Positions 33,099 through 45,743 of a DNA stretch of 64,000 nucleotides are shown here, piece after piece. Location of the stretch: assembly GCA_003049465.1 (NCBI GenBank), contig PYSS01000072.1:124001-188000 (forward strand), given 5' to 3'. Each line of letters opens with the position of its first letter. Positions within the stretch are counted from its first letter, which is position 1. The notes beneath the pieces are model-generated. The model had not been told where the DNA came from, searched no databases, and saw only the letters and a list, made by a program, of their open reading frames with translations. The stretch is from Magnaporthiopsis rhizophila. Taxonomy: Eukaryota; Ascomycota; Sordariomycetes; Magnaporthales; Magnaporthaceae. A program made the position numbers and the translations under genes.

Positions 33099-36000
33099 AT
33101 GAATCCCTACGCGAGTGTCCTGGTAAGTCGCCTGCCTATCTTCGAGTGTTTGCCGAGTAGACTCTCCCTCTCTCTAGCGCCCTTGCCCTCCACGCTGTCG
33201 AGTCCTGCTGGACTCGCAGTCTCTGCCATTTTTTCTCTGGGCTTTGCGCCTCTTCATCCCTTTTCTTCCAGCGCCTTGCAGCCCCTCCACTGCCCAGCTG
33301 CCTTCGTTCCTTACACGTGCCGGCCACAAGGGCAACCAACCAGGATATTCATACCCACTCACTTGACGACATGCTGCCCACCAGCAGTTGGTTTCCCTCA
33401 GGGGTCTGATTGCATGTAGCGTTCCAGCTACCTTGTAACTCTTGAGCTTCGACGGACTCGACCCTATTGCTGTTGACACGCACGCACACTCAATATTTTG
33501 TACCGCCACTTGTTGGAGCTACGGCGGTTACACTGCAATGAAACCACACCTCCAAGGAGGAGCCACAAGCATGTGTCGCATCGTATGAAACATGGCTGAC
33601 CTATCGCTCCATCTTCTAATACCCAGCCTCAACAAGCGCCCCAGCCTGGTCCTGTCAGGCGGCAGTTGACGGAGCGGACTAGCCCAGTTGGCATAGAGGC
33701 CTGGTCGGACAGAAGGCCATGGGCCGAGCCGGATCGCGGCCAGGGACAGGGGCAACCCTTTTTCGCAACTGCTCTTGATCATGGCACGGCCGTTCGGGGC
33801 GTGGGCACCGTTCCGGCCGTTGACATGGGCCACAATAGCTCAGACGTCACGGGCAGAAATGGCGTGGACGTCGGCCACCAGGGCTCAGGGGCTCCGGGGA
33901 GAGAGAAATTGGGTTTGGGCAACAGGACGGAATCTGGCCCGCTTCGGCATGAGTACCTTCCAAGGCCTGCCGGCCCGAGCCATGCTCACACGGCACCCCA
34001 ATTCAGTCTGCCCCACCCGCTCGAGGTGCGCACAGCCTACGACTTTGGACATCACGGACAGCAGGCGGCGTACAACAACCCTCCTCTGCATTCCCACGTC
34101 AACGAAAGCGGTCACCCACCCTACGGGCAGCACTCGACATATGGCTATCCTGCCCAATCTCAAGACCACGGACACAACCAGCCATCTCATGAACAGCACG
34201 GCCATAGCCCTGCCTCGTATTACCACAGCCACCAGAATGGCCCGCAAGAGTGGTACAGCAACTCGGCATCACAGGCCCAGCAAGCCCCTGCCGCGTCTCA
34301 TTACGTGCATACCACTTCCGGCGATGGACACAATGATAGCATCTATCCGAGGAGGCTAGCTCTAAGACCGGCGTCGCCGCCGCCGTTCAGCATGCCGATT
34401 CTTCAGGCCGAGATCTCTGAAATGGCCACGGCGACCCCTCAGCAGCCTGCACCACACAGCCCCCGGATGCCCCGGGATCTGTCTCATATCCTCCATCATA
34501 GCGATGAGTCCAGGGCTCCCGAACCTTCGACCGAAGCACGGCAATCCCACTTCGGCGTCACTTCGTACGATCCAGTTCGCGCCTACCGATATCCACTGAA
34601 CCATTCGCCCGCCCCCTTTAGCAGCCAGCCCCCGTTGAGTGACCCGGTTCACACCAGGGCAGAGACGACCGGGCCTGTATGTTCCAGTTCCAGCAGCGCC
34701 GGAATGGCTTCCGGCGCTCCCGGTTTCGCTGCATCACCGGCTCATCCTCCTGTCACGTCGGCATACAGTCATGGATACGGCGATCATTCGCATGACAGGT
34801 CTCAGCTCCCCTCGATCAGCGCCGCATCAGTCCCTGTGGTAACCCAAGCTACCCCCACGTACGCGCAGCCGAACTACAGTACGGCGAGTCCCAGCGACAA
34901 TTATCAGTTGTCTCCTACCGACTCACACCGCACCTCTCGAGAGCGGGAATATCCGGATCATGACCAGCAACACGGCGTGGGAGACGGGTCGGGATACTGG
35001 GTCGCGGCAGCTCCAGGGGCGTCTTCTGGCGAAGAGGACTCCCCTCCACAGCACACTCCAGACCAAAATGGTTACTCTCATCCGCCACACACCTCGGACC
35101 AAAATGGCTACCAGCACAGCCAGATGGAGCAATGGGTAGACAGCTCTGTGGACACGAGCAGGCATGAAATGGAGCGGGCTGCCCGTGTCAAGCCTCGCCC
35201 AGCCAAGACATCCGCTCCCCGTGGCAAAGATCCCAAAGCCCAAAAGAAAAAAAGGGGCAAGTTCACAGAAGAGAAGCGACAGGGAACAGCTGTAACTCGC
35301 AAGTACGGTGCTTGCATCCGTTGCAAGTGTCAGCGCATCAGAGTGAGCGTCTCATGTCGTGAAATCAAAAGTCAGGTCAACTCAAGAAGCCGAACTAAAC
35401 GTCTGGTGTTTATTCTAGTGCAATCCCAAAGACCCCGACGACCCGGAGGGTCACTGCCAATCTTGTCTCGATGTCAACACGCAGTCCAAGAAGATGATAC
35501 ATTCCCCCGTCTGCCGCCGTTATCGGCTGACGGACATGATGCTTTCCCGCCAAGGAGGGCTCAATATGACAAAGAGATGGGATGGGACCCTGATGAAAGA
35601 CGTCGGCGACCGGGTTGACGACGTCGTCCGAATTGTTGAACTCAAGATATTCTACAGCCACCATCCTCGGCAATTGGATCTCTACCACCGTCCCATCAGG
35701 CTCGAGGTTCACAGGTTCCGCCCCCGAGCAGGTGATCTGCTTTGTCGCAGGTGGAAGACGAGGGACAACTTGCCCATGACCACCGAAATGACTCCATTTG
35801 CGCTCAACGACATCAACAAGACAGCAGCAGAATTGGCCGACTTCATCAGCGACAACGTGTTCGACGCCATGCGGACGGCGGTGCGAGAGAGCGACGCCAT
35901 CGTCAGGGAGACGTACGAAGCGGCCATCAATTATTTCCAGTCACTCAAGGTAGGACTGTGACTCCTCAGCCTATTAGAGAAACCCAAGCCCCCTTTTGGG

Positions 36001-37073
36001 CACAGAAGCTAACAACTTGCCGTTGCCCCTCGCCGTAATTAAGCCCGGCGACGAGAGGCACACCTATTTGAGTCATCTCTTTCGACTCTGGTTCGCAATG
36101 AGTTAGTGATGCCAATATCTCCACCGACAACGCCAAGTTGTCTCTCAATCTTTTTCTCAGCCCGACGCCACTCATGACATAGGTTGAGACCGTGGGGTGG
36201 TTGGGGCGGCATTTCAAGGCGACAAAGAAACTGATAGGATGGCTCTCCGTACCTAGGGCTCACGACCGGATCGGCGTACATATCCGGACCGGACAAGCTG
36301 GACATGGTTCCCGAGACGCATCCAGACTATCCCCTTGGCGACAGGATCTCTCTGCCTCGTATGATCACGGCGCAGTTTGACAGCATTTTGACGACCAAGT
36401 TCCTGAAGCCCGGGACCACCCATGTCACCAGGTTTCTCGAAAAGTCCCTGAAGCAAAACAACCCCGAGAACTTCTTCGTGCTCTATCTCTCCATCTTCAT
36501 TATCCTGCACGAGATCTCCGTGGCGACCAAAGATCGAGGCAGATACGCCCGGGACAATCAGCTGGCGGTGAGTTCGTGCTGTCAAGGAGGCCCCATGAAC
36601 CTCGGACGATATGTCTCTAACCCCAAAAAAATACTTTGTATTCTGGTTCCAAAGGTGCGCTTTTCTATCCCACAGATGGTGAGCAAACAACATTTTGGTG
36701 CCGTCAACCTTCTTGCGCATTGGCAATACTACAAGACCGAGAAGGACCCGCTCAGCACCGAGCCCTGGAAGATGCACAAGTCTAAAATGGCCTGCTTGAC
36801 CGAGGAGCAGAAGGAATTTGTGTTCCGTTGGTGGCATTGGATGCGACAGCCCGGTGAGTTGCGCAACAGTCTCCATCAAAAAAAGTCCTGCATCTGGAGA
36901 TTGACGGCTGACCATTTGCCGGTCTCGGTGACACAGGCGTGATTGAAAGATTGTGTCCCGATGAAGAGCGGGAGCAGATGGCTCAGTGGGAGGAGCCACT
37001 CTACTTCGTTTGCCAGATGTACATGCCCAGCTGGAGGGAGAGAACCTTTTTTTCGTACGAAAAAGAAAAATGA
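33099..37073 (+). CDS. Zinc-cluster (Zn2Cys6-type) transcription factor, 991 aa
   Basis: Seven exons: 33099-33122, 33627-35342, 35419-35949, 36044-36101, 36257-36567, 36655-36853, 36937-37073. Exon 1 encodes only MNPYASVL and is followed by a 504-nt intron. Residues 9-560 are His/Gln/Pro/Ser-rich and probably disordered. The cluster lies in mid-protein: Cys571, 574, 581, 593, 596 and 612 in ACIRCKCQRIR and CNPKDPDDPEGHCQSCLDV, with a basic patch (KAQKKKRGK) before it. An intron falls exactly before Cys581. The C-terminal part (ISLPRMITAQFDSILTTKFL; HFGAVNLLAHWQYY) resembles the regulatory region of a fungal C6 family. A nuclear DNA-binding regulator is inferred; targets are unknown. The 36568-36654 intron is a multiple of three without stop, so it might be retained. 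Confidence 0.82.
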
Positions 37074-39988
37074 TGGTGCATGTGTTGACGGATCTGGCCG
37101 TTGGTAAGCATCTGGCTTCTTCAGGGGCGTGTTATCTTCTGTTTTTTTTTTTTTTTTGTTTTTTTTTTCTTCTTTCGGTTGACGGATACACGGGTTTTGG
37201 TGTCGTTATGCTCTGTTTGATCTTTTGCTTTTTGTTTTTTCTTGTCTAGTCGCTCCGATTTCTAGATCGTCTTTGCGATTTCCCTTTCCCTCGCGCTGCG
37301 CTCGTTGCAAGATCGGCCGGGAGTGGCGGTGAGGATCTAACGACTTGATGACCATAATCTGGCTTGACTGCGGACTGGCAGAAACAGGCCGATGTATATG
37401 TAGCCTACGAATAAGACAGGCCTTTTAACCAAGCTTCGAAGGGTGGGCGTGCGTGAACCTGCTAGGGCCGATATGTCCTTGAGCCGGTTGTTACTGTGTG
37501 CCGCTGGGTGTAGAGTGCTTTCTTCCCCCGTTTTCATCTTTTCGTTGCCCCGTGGTGGTGGCTGCAGCGCGAGGCTTTCTCACAAACAGGGGTAGAACGG
37601 TGCTCATCTGGGGCGAGCACATTTTCCAAAAAAAGCCTGGACTGCAAAATGGGGGTAATACACCCGTCATTCCCTTCCCAAAGCACAGCCCAACGATTTC
37701 AACCGACCAGATCTTGAACAAAACAGCAACTTTTACCAAAAAGAAACAACTTTCCGCAAAGTCGATTTGCGCTTTTCCTGCCTTTGCGGTTTCCGTCTTA
37801 TCTGGATTTTGTTTTATCATGCCGGATACAACTGCATCGCGAGGAACGTTTTCCAGTCCAGGCGTTTTTTGGGCACCCATAGCCACAAACCCGGAATTCT
37901 CAGGTCCCAGTAAACCCGCGTCACTAGGAGTGCGGCAGCTTCGTCTGGAGTTACTCCTTCGCTCCTTTCCAGCATTCGATGGAACAAGGCCGATGAGAAG
38001 AGAACACACGAATGCCTCGAAGACGGTGCTAAACTTCAAAGCGTGGGAGCTTTCGGAAAATCCAACAAGAAAAAAAAAGAAGAAAGATCAAAGGAAATAA
38101 AATACGAAATTGAAACGGGGCTGGCAGGGGCTGACAGGGGGCAGCGGACGATAACCTTCGAGTCTGCCAGGCAAGCGAAACCGGTGAGCCTAGCCCAGCC
38201 CGGGCAAGCCGATCTCACGATGGTTGTCGGGGCAGCCCAAAAAAGCAAAAACAGACCTGCTGTCACCTGTTTCACGGACGGTGGCTGTCGTAGATGTCCG
38301 ATCGGGGACCTCGGACTTGGAGCCATGTGCGTTGCCGCCCGTGGATAAACGGCATGGGGCTGGCAAAAGATTAGACTGAAAAGAGCCGGTTTTTATTCCA
38401 TCGCCTAGGGTATGAATCGCTAGGTCTCGGCACAGAATTGCGAGAATGTTCCACTAATTAGCCCTGGATCATCGTCTACCGCTCTGGCTGCCGCCTCCCC
38501 AAGAGCCGTTCAGTGAGCAGCAGTCTGGGATTCACGTCTACGGGACCGCGAGGCCCGGGGTCAAATGCCGGAGTCCCGTTCTCACAGAGCGTGCTGGCCT
38601 GAAAACAACAATAAAAACAACAATAAACTGGCGAAGAGTTGCTGGCAAACGTGCTGCGCACCGGATTCGGGAGGGTGCGCTCCACAACTCGGCTCTCTGC
38701 ATGGATACTTGTCGACTACACGGTTCACCCCAACCTTGCGCGCCCGATATGATGGGCATGGCGGCCAGTTGTCCAGATTTCTTGGCTTTCCCCGACACCT
38801 CTGCGGAGCAAAACGACCGCGGACTCGCCATCACCCCTCTCTCCACTCCCTCGCCAGCGTCCCACCTCGCTTCGTGCTTGCTGAGGATTCGTCATCGGTC
38901 CAATCCACATGCGTGCATGCCATGAAAAAAGGAGCATGGATTGATCATCTGTGGAAGAATACGACTCCAAACACAGCCCAACCAGAACCGCCTTAGGCGC
39001 CCACCCGCCGGCCCAGAACCCGACCGAGGCGGGGACGTGACGACTTGTCGATGGCAAGGTCCGCCTTCTGCACATGTGCCCAACGTTGTGGAACCGTCGA
39101 TGCAGCTCTCGGGACACACATTCCCGAGTGCCGGCGCGGACAGCCGACTCTCACATGGGAGTGTCAAAACTTGTTGTTCTTTGCGGAAAGCGAACCCACG
39201 TGCGGTTTTGTATTCTTTTTCTGGAAAAAAGGAAGGGAGAAAGAGGTCGGAAAAATACAGGTTTTGGACGGACAGAGCTTTGGGGGAACTAGGGGTCTCG
39301 GTTTCCCGAGTGACCAAGAGACCCATGCTCAGGAATTTTTTAGCCTGTGAAATGGAGGGACAAAAAAAGCATCAAGACAATTACACAGAACTGGGAGATA
39401 CTAGGACGGAGAAAAAAAAAAAAAACTGTCGCCACGGATGGAAGCTAAGAGAAAAAGCCTAGGTTTAGTTGACTTCCCGCCCGTGATAGTCGCAAAAAGA
39501 GGCAAGCCTGGCTGGAAATGTGGGCCTTGTGTGGATCCTGCAACAGGAACTCAGCTATCGTTATCGTGGCTATCGCCACGTGTTGATAGCCGCAAGAGCG
39601 GCGGAGTGGGTAGGTGTCCTCAATGATCGCTGATGAATGCATCAAAGTGCCATGCGCGCGTCGGACTTGCTGGCGCATTCGCTTTCCAACGTGCAAACCA
39701 GACCACCGAATAGAGAACAGCTGTGCTCCTCACGTTGAAACCATTAATCTGTAAAACACTGCGCGTCCCTCAAGACCAAACAGTAAAACCAAGTGTACAA
39801 CCAACCCGCAAACACCAAACGACACCAACCTACCAAGCTATACCTTTTGCGCTCCGGCCGGCGTTCTCAAGCGTCCGTCTGGCCGCCACGCGACCGCCCG
39901 CCTCGCCCGCGGGATCCGGGTACAATAGGACTGGAGATCCTAAACGCAGCCCTACGAATCCAGCATCGGGCAGTCCGCCGCCGCCGCA
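37074..39988. other. Intergenic region between the regulator and Sec72
   Basis: The first 200 bp are T-rich and contain the regulator's 3' end. No coding frame with family features or spliced structure was found in 2.9 kb. Short A-runs occur near 38070 and 39410. The 250 bp before 39989 look like a Sec72 leader (C/A-rich). Confidence 0.5.
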
Positions 39989-40612
39989 ATGTCAGACCTC
40001 GACACCTTCACGCAGCTGCCCATCCGGCTCGACCCAAAGACCAAGGCCCTGTCCAGCCTCAGCCCGGGGTCCTCGCGCGCGCTGGACGCGGAGCTCGCGA
40101 CGCTCAACCAGCTGCACCGCAGCATCCTGGCGCTCGAGACGCCGCACCCGGTGCCGCCGCCGCCGATCCCCGTGAACCCGAAGCGGAGCGCCAACGTGTC
40201 CAAGCTGCGCGACAGCGGCAACTCGGAGTTCCGGAAAGGCCGCTACGCCGAGGCCGTGAAATTCTACACGCTGGGCATGCAGATGGCGCTCACGAGGCCG
40301 CTGTGGGAGCCGCAGCAGCTCGTGCGCGAGGAGGTGGCCGGCCTGCTCGCCAACCGCGCCCAGTGCCACATGGCCCTGCGCTGCTGGGCCGAGGGCGCCG
40401 TCGATGCCGAGGCCAGCGTCGAGGCCAAGCGCGCGGGCAACCCAAAGGCCTGGTGGCGCCGCGGCCGCTGCCTCATGGAGATGGGCAGGCTCGAGGAGGC
40501 GCGCGAGTGGGTCGGAAAGGGGCTAGAGATGGAGGGCGAGGAGAACGAGCTGGTGGCGCTGCTCAAGGAGATTGATGTCAAGCTGGCAAAAGAGGCCAGT
40601 GCCGAGTCTTGA
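39989..40612 (+). CDS. sec72: ER translocation protein Sec72 (TPR protein), 207 aa
   Basis: A single exon from ATG 39989 to TGA 40610-40612. The N-terminal part (FTQLPIRLDPKTKALSSLSP) is characteristic of Sec72. It is followed by three TPR-like helical repeats from about residue 70: KLRDSGNSEFRKGRYAEAVK, then EEVAGLLANRAQCHMALRCW, then PKAWWRRGRCLMEMGRLEEA. Sec72 is the cytosolic subunit of the Sec62/Sec63 complex and helps post-translational import of secretory proteins into the ER, binding Hsp70 through its TPRs. Length agrees with fungal orthologues. No membrane segment is expected or seen. Another small TPR protein is the only alternative. Confidence 0.85.
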   Translation: MSDLDTFTQLPIRLDPKTKALSSLSPGSSRALDAELATLNQLHRSILALETPHPVPPPPIPVNPKRSANVSKLRDSGNSEFRKGRYAEAVKFYTLGMQMALTRPLWEPQQLVREEVAGLLANRAQCHMALRCWAEGAVDAEASVEAKRAGNPKAWWRRGRCLMEMGRLEEAREWVGKGLEMEGEENELVALLKEIDVKLAKEASAES

Positions 40613-41710
40613 TTGCGAGTGTCTTTATCTTTCGACTCTGTCTTTTTCTACTTTGCGTCCTCTGCAGTTGTACAAAGATGCTCTGTACCTGTGGATGCCT
40701 TGCGCGATGCCCTCCTTCATCTTCCTTTTTTTTTTTACTTTCCTTGTGACAAGCATAGAACCCATTGAACTTGTGAATATGATACCTCCAGTATACAAAC
40801 TTTCGAGACTTGGGGCCGCCGCTTCCTTTGTTTTGCTTCCCCTCGTCCTCCTCCTCTTGATGGTTGCCAGAACAGTACCAATACAAATGTGGTATAACGT
40901 ACACAACGACACAAACGTTCACACGCACGGCAACGCCGAAAAGGATAAAAACTCGTGGCTACCCAATACCAGGGAAATATTGGACGATGCCATAACTTAC
41001 TCATCCAGCTGCAGGATAGTGAAGCACAGCAGTCAGCCTTGATTTACACATGAGATAGATTCGTAAGCATCAACAGCAAACCTCGTCCCCGGACGCACAC
41101 AAGATGAAGATGATGCTAATGCTAGCCCAAGCAAAAGAAAAGAAAAAAAAAAGAAAAAAAAAACCAAACGGCGACCAAATCCCAAAATGCCCCATAACAA
41201 TGCCAAACCAGAGGCCTCAAAGCTCAGCTGAACTCATGGCCCATGATCTATAGACTAGGAAAACACAACAGATCCTCCAGAACCGCTCCACGCATGGACA
41301 AAAAAAAATAACACAAACTTCCCATGGTAACTGAGATGTCGTACATGATAAAAGACAAAAGGCCCCCCCCTCCTTGGGAAGTGGCGAATACATGTGTAAA
41401 ACCGATTGATGGAGCCATATAGGGTAGGCCTGTCGGTAATGGGGCCAATGTCCCAGCCTTGACTGCCAGTCTAGAAATCACCGATGGTGGTATCCGGCGC
41501 GCCTTCCAGGCCGCACCGACTCCTAGGTGCAGTCCTTCCGAAAGGTGTGGATGGCCACATAGGACCGATGACCGGGGTATATGTATATGATCTGCCTCTT
41601 ATCCTCGCCCCGGGAGCGTCGTGGTATCGTGTGGAATCATGGTGTGATAGGATGAGAAATCTGGCAGGTGATGGAGAATAGATGGGAGAGAGTATAGTAA
41701 GTCGCGAGGC
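40613..41710. other. Convergent 3' spacer after Sec72
   Basis: The region holds the 3' ends of Sec72 and of the minus-strand orphan at 41711. It is A-rich at 41130-41170. No gene or clear structure is visible. Confidence 0.5.
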
Positions 41711-42478
41711 CTATGCCTTCTCCTTCTCGCTGGTGGCACTCGAGATTTCGGGGAGCGAGATGGCGACCGCCGAGCCGCTGGTGCGCTTCCGCATGACGGC
41801 GTCTTGACCCGTCATCCTCCGATCGAGGGCGCGGTCGAGCTTGGCACCGAGGGCCAGCTTGGACATGTTGGCCCACTTCTCCTCGCTCAGGACGACACGC
41901 TGCTGGGTCAGAGCCTTGTTCTCCATGCGCTGCAGGCCCTTCTCGATGTCGGTGATCTCGGCCGCGGCAGAGTCGGTGGTCTGGACGGTGGGGGAGCACG
42001 ATGGCGCCATGCTGTATGTGCTCATGCGAACCGATGTACGGGCCTGCATGGTTTTGGCGGCATCGGGTCGGCGCGGCCTTCCGTTAGCTTCGGTCTGGGC
42101 TGCGTTCAACCACGACCTGCGTGCCTGCTGGCTCGGAGGCATCCAACGGCTCTGTGGTGGGGGAAGAAAAAGGTCGGGTATATCTCCGTGATGTGGTATA
42201 AGACAGTTGCGGTACGGGGGAATTCGAGGGGTAGGAAGATGAGGAGTGTGATGTGACGGGAGGGCCTGTGAGGGCGGAGGTGGCAGCGTTCAAGTAGCAA
42301 AGGCGAGCCAAGATGTGTCACCTTGTTGGTCGGACAGATGCCCAGATTGACAGACAGGACGCCTTGATTCAGGAAACCGGAAGCGGGCAGGGTAGAAGGG
42401 CCGTGCGGAAAGACGCAGGAAGGCATCACTTACCGACGCAGCCATGATTGGGCGGGCAGACTCAAGCGACGCCGGCAT
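41711..42478 (-). CDS. Small conserved-looking fungal protein of unknown function, 161 aa
   Basis: Two exons: 42478-42434 (MPASLESARPIMAAS) and 42151-41711. The 282-nt intron starts GTAAGT and ends CACAG in phase 0, giving SRWMPPSQQARRSWL at the join. Residues about 80-130 hold a charged helical segment, EITDIEKGLQRMENKALTQQ followed by RVVLSEEKWANMSKLALGAK and LDRALDRRMTGQDAVM, which looks like a conserved core. The ends are Ser/Ala-rich. No signal peptide, membrane helix or catalytic motif is seen. I cannot name the family. The downstream ATG at 42142 would give a 143-aa form if the first exon is not used. Confidence 0.6.
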
Positions 42479-45152
42479 TTTCCTGGCAGGGCGGACAGCG
42501 GATCCAGTCTCTCTGGTGGTCGTGTTCTAGTGTGGTTGTTCTCTAGGGCGAGCCCAAGACCCGGAAAGGTAGGTAGGTGCCTTGCGTTAGGTGCGTGCCT
42601 AGCCCGAGTGGAAACCTAAAAGCTTGGGGTCTGTCTGGGCGGGTGTGGGTGATGTTGGCAAGAGACGAAGGCAATCTCGGCGAGGCCGGAGGAGGAGGTC
42701 TGGTGGGCGCGGCTGCTGCGGCGACAGGGAGGGATCGCGATCGATAGCCGGGGTTTCTCGGATCTTGGGAGCGAAGCGAGGCCTGGGCTCAAAAGGACGG
42801 CGGCGGTCAATTGTGAAGGCAGGGAGGACGCGGACGGGGCGCGGGCGATGCTGAGAGAATCGGGGTGATATTGTCGGTCGGTCTGGAGAGGTGAGGTGAG
42901 GGACGACGAAGCATAGGATCCATCAGTCATATCCGCTGCGAGGGGTGACTGGGGATTGTGGATGCGTGCAGGATTCCAGATAAAGAAGTGCTGTGTCGCA
43001 GTGGAGCGGCGCGGGCCCATGGCCCATGCCAATGGATGCTTGAAGGCCCCAGCACAAGGCAGCCCACGCGCTGGAGTCCGATGGGCTACAACCTTTCCAT
43101 GGTTCATTACGGGACGCTCTGTCAAAGCCCAATCAACCATCAGCCGTGGTAGGCAAGCTGGCTGGGCCATTCCAAATCCCAGACCAAGACCAAGCAAGAG
43201 TCCAGCGCTGGTTCGCCCAAGCTCAAATTGCGTGGAAGGGGAATGCCGTTCATGCCCGGACGACCGAAGGACGAGAAGCACCGCAGTGCCAGCAGATGGA
43301 AAAGCCCGCCAAACTTAAACGGGTCGCCTGATTCATACGCTGCGGTGCCGTGAGCACGCGGCAGGCACACGATAGCGTTGCATCTGCTCAGAACAAGGTC
43401 GATGGGGTTTCACTCAAAAGCGGCATTAAGCCGTCCCACAGCCTGCCGGCAAAAGGGAACAAAAAGAAGCAACGCACGCACCTCCAGGACTTGTTTTGCA
43501 GAGAACAAGGGGTGTTTTGTTAGCAGTGAGCCGCGCCGGTCCGTGCGCTTTTTTGCCATCAGAGGCACGACGTGGACCGCGAGCTGGTGAGCATCATCGG
43601 CCCTTCTCAACCACGCGTCGCCTACGCAAAACGAGCGCGGGCTTTGCGCTGCATAGACCAACGCTCGCGTTGGTCTGGAAACTTTTGCCGCTCTTCTGGC
43701 GCCGGTCGCTTGGTCCTTCTAGCTAGATTTGACCGGTCTCCGTTCGTTCTTCCCGCGGCTCTCGCGCCATTCGGTCCATGTCGCCCGGACTCCGCCACCG
43801 ACGAAATTAAGCTATTCTTTGTCTAGACGTCTATTTGTGGTACGGGCTCCATCGTCGACCAACCGGCCACTTCCTGCTGCGGCCGTCCAGCCGTCGTGCC
43901 ACATGGCTCAGTCCGCCCGTCGTCTTCCGACGTATCCCTGTACCGGCGCCCGTGCAACAGAGAAAAAAGGGCGGTCCCTGCATGCGGCGCACGTGGCTCA
44001 TGACTTGGGATACTGCAGTGCGCCGGCCAACCCCTGCCAGCTCTGACACGGCTGCGAGTCGGGGCCTCAACCGTCGCCACCAGGCCTTGGCCTCTGCTCC
44101 ACCACAGGTCCCTCTTGGAATGCAACAGCATGGTGCTGGCGGGGACTTTTGTTGGCCTGGGCCAGGGGGGGTGTTGTCGGCGAAAGGGCGGCACGGTAAC
44201 GTAACAAGAAAACAAGCAAAATAGGACAGGAGAACAAAAAGAGTAACGTGCAGAGCAATGCAGAGCGAACAAGTGAGCTAGTCCGTACTGTACTTGGGAC
44301 ACGTCGGAAAAGGGTTTGTCGCGGGTGAAGACGGCCCGTTCCGCCTAGCTCGAACCAACCTCTTTCCAGCTCTTGGTTTCTCCCCTCCAGGTACCTACCG
44401 TAGATATCACACTATTTGTACCATTGAGCACTACCACTACTAAGAACATGGCCCAAATATGCACAATCAGTCGAGCATGAGACAGGATTTCGCCATGATG
44501 AGCGATTAAAAGGGCCCGGCCTCACAGCCCGATCCGCCGCAATATCCGATCAATACACTCGCTGCTTGCAACTCTTAGGTGTGAATGAATGCACGTGTGC
44601 ATGCCGCTGGACCCCTGGATTGGCTGGCCCGACGGCCTGGTTTGCCGACCAGGGGCCACCCAATTTTGCCATCGTTTGACTGGAACATCGATCCAGTATC
44701 ATTTCGACGCGAGGCTTTGTGTTTTTCCTGGGCTTTGGTTCACGAGGCCGGGCAAAAAGTCCCTCCTCTTGCCATTTCCAAACCAGAATCCCCATCTTTT
44801 GATACCAAGGAAGCGAAAAATACGTATACAGCCCCGAGAAAAATCCACCGTCCACGGTCCCCCGTCGTTAGAGCGGGGATTTAGAGATAATTGTACACGG
44901 CATGTGCCCGGTCGGCTTGGGCCTGTGATTCCCAGCCAGTGTGGCCATGCTCTTCTTACATGCCCATATTCAGCAGTCCAGTCCAGTCCGGTCCGGTCCA
45001 GTCCCAGTCCAGCATAAACACATACCACAAAAACACAAAACTCTATGACGACGTGCGCATATCTTCTTCCGTCCACACCCTCTTCCCGTTTACGGGTAGG
45101 TACGCTAGGTAGGTGCCCCAACATTTATCACACCACAGCTCCCCCACCACCA
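42479..45152. other. Intergenic region with a short hairpin and pentamer repeat
   Basis: No gene is supported; a minus-strand open frame at 42616-43281 is low-complexity and lacks motifs. AGACCAACG and CGTTGGTCT at 43655-43676 form a 9-bp hairpin with a 4-nt loop. A degenerate CAGTC/CGGTC repeat lies at about 44970-45012. Confidence 0.5.
44970..45012. repeat. Degenerate pentamer repeat (CAGTC)n
   Basis: About eight CAGTC or CGGTC units lie some 140 bp beyond the stop of the first cysteine-rich gene. Confidence 0.7.
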
Positions 45153-45743
45153 TCAGGCAGCCGTGCAGTTGCCGCAGCAAATGTGCTCGCACTCGACGTG
45201 GTTACCCTCGATGATCATGACGCAGCGGCAGCGGCCCGTATCGTTGCCCTGCTTGCCGCACCAGCAGCAGTTCCAGCACCGGTTCTTCTCCTCGAACGGG
45301 CACCGCTCCAGCGGGCACTTTGGCAGCAGCGGCGAGCTCGCCGCCGCCGTCGGGCTGCCGGCGAAGCTCGGCGGCGTCGGGTACGGCAGCGTCTGCTGCG
45401 TCAGGTTCCTGCACGGCTGCCGGGGAGTCGTTGTTGGGGAGGAGGAGGTCGAAGCCCAGCATGCTGCTCCCGTGCCGTTCGTGTGCTGGTTGTTGTTGCT
45501 GTTTTTGTTGTTGTGTTTGTTGCCATTGTTGTTGTCGCTGCCGCTACTGCTGCCGCAACCGCCGCCGCCGCCGCCTCGAGACTTGGAGGTGCTCTTGGGG
45601 TCCTTACTGCGCTTCTCGGCCCGGGGTCCCGCCGCGGAGGATGGCCACTCCGAGGCCGTGGATGCGGGAGGGGCGTCGGCGCAGTAGACAATGTGCGTCC
45701 GGACGTGCTCGCACGGGAGCATGTAGTTGATCTGGTAACACAT
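45153..45743 (-). CDS. Cysteine-rich protein A, 196 aa, unknown function
   Basis: A single exon from ATG 45743. The N-terminus is MCYQINYMLPCEHVRTHIVY followed by CADA. A long middle (about 25-130) is Ser/Gly/Asn/Thr-rich, including a Gly run and an Asn/His/Lys tract. The last 60 residues are cysteine-dense: CPLERCPFEEKNRCWNCCWC, GKQGNDTGRCRC and ECEHICCGNCTAA. There is no signal peptide, so the cysteines more likely bind zinc than form disulphides. The two cysteine blocks separated by a disordered spacer recur in the gene at 48264-48746 on the same strand. I do not recognise a named family. Confidence 0.65.
   Translation of the reverse strand: MCYQINYMLPCEHVRTHIVYCADAPPASTASEWPSSAAGPRAEKRSKDPKSTSKSRGGGGGGCGSSSGSDNNNGNKHNNKNSNNNQHTNGTGAACWASTSSSPTTTPRQPCRNLTQQTLPYPTPPSFAGSPTAAASSPLLPKCPLERCPFEEKNRCWNCCWCGKQGNDTGRCRCVMIIEGNHVECEHICCGNCTAA

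Noticed and set aside
36102..36256. Translating the 36102-36256 segment of the zinc-cluster gene as exon
   Set aside because: It contains stops in the needed phase, while GTTAGT to CTAG splicing restores the expected FAMRLTTGSAYIS sequence.
42616..43281. Minus-strand open frame of 221 codons
   Set aside because: Low-complexity composition, no motif, overlapped by equally long frames on the other strand; more likely leader or spacer of the gene at 42478.
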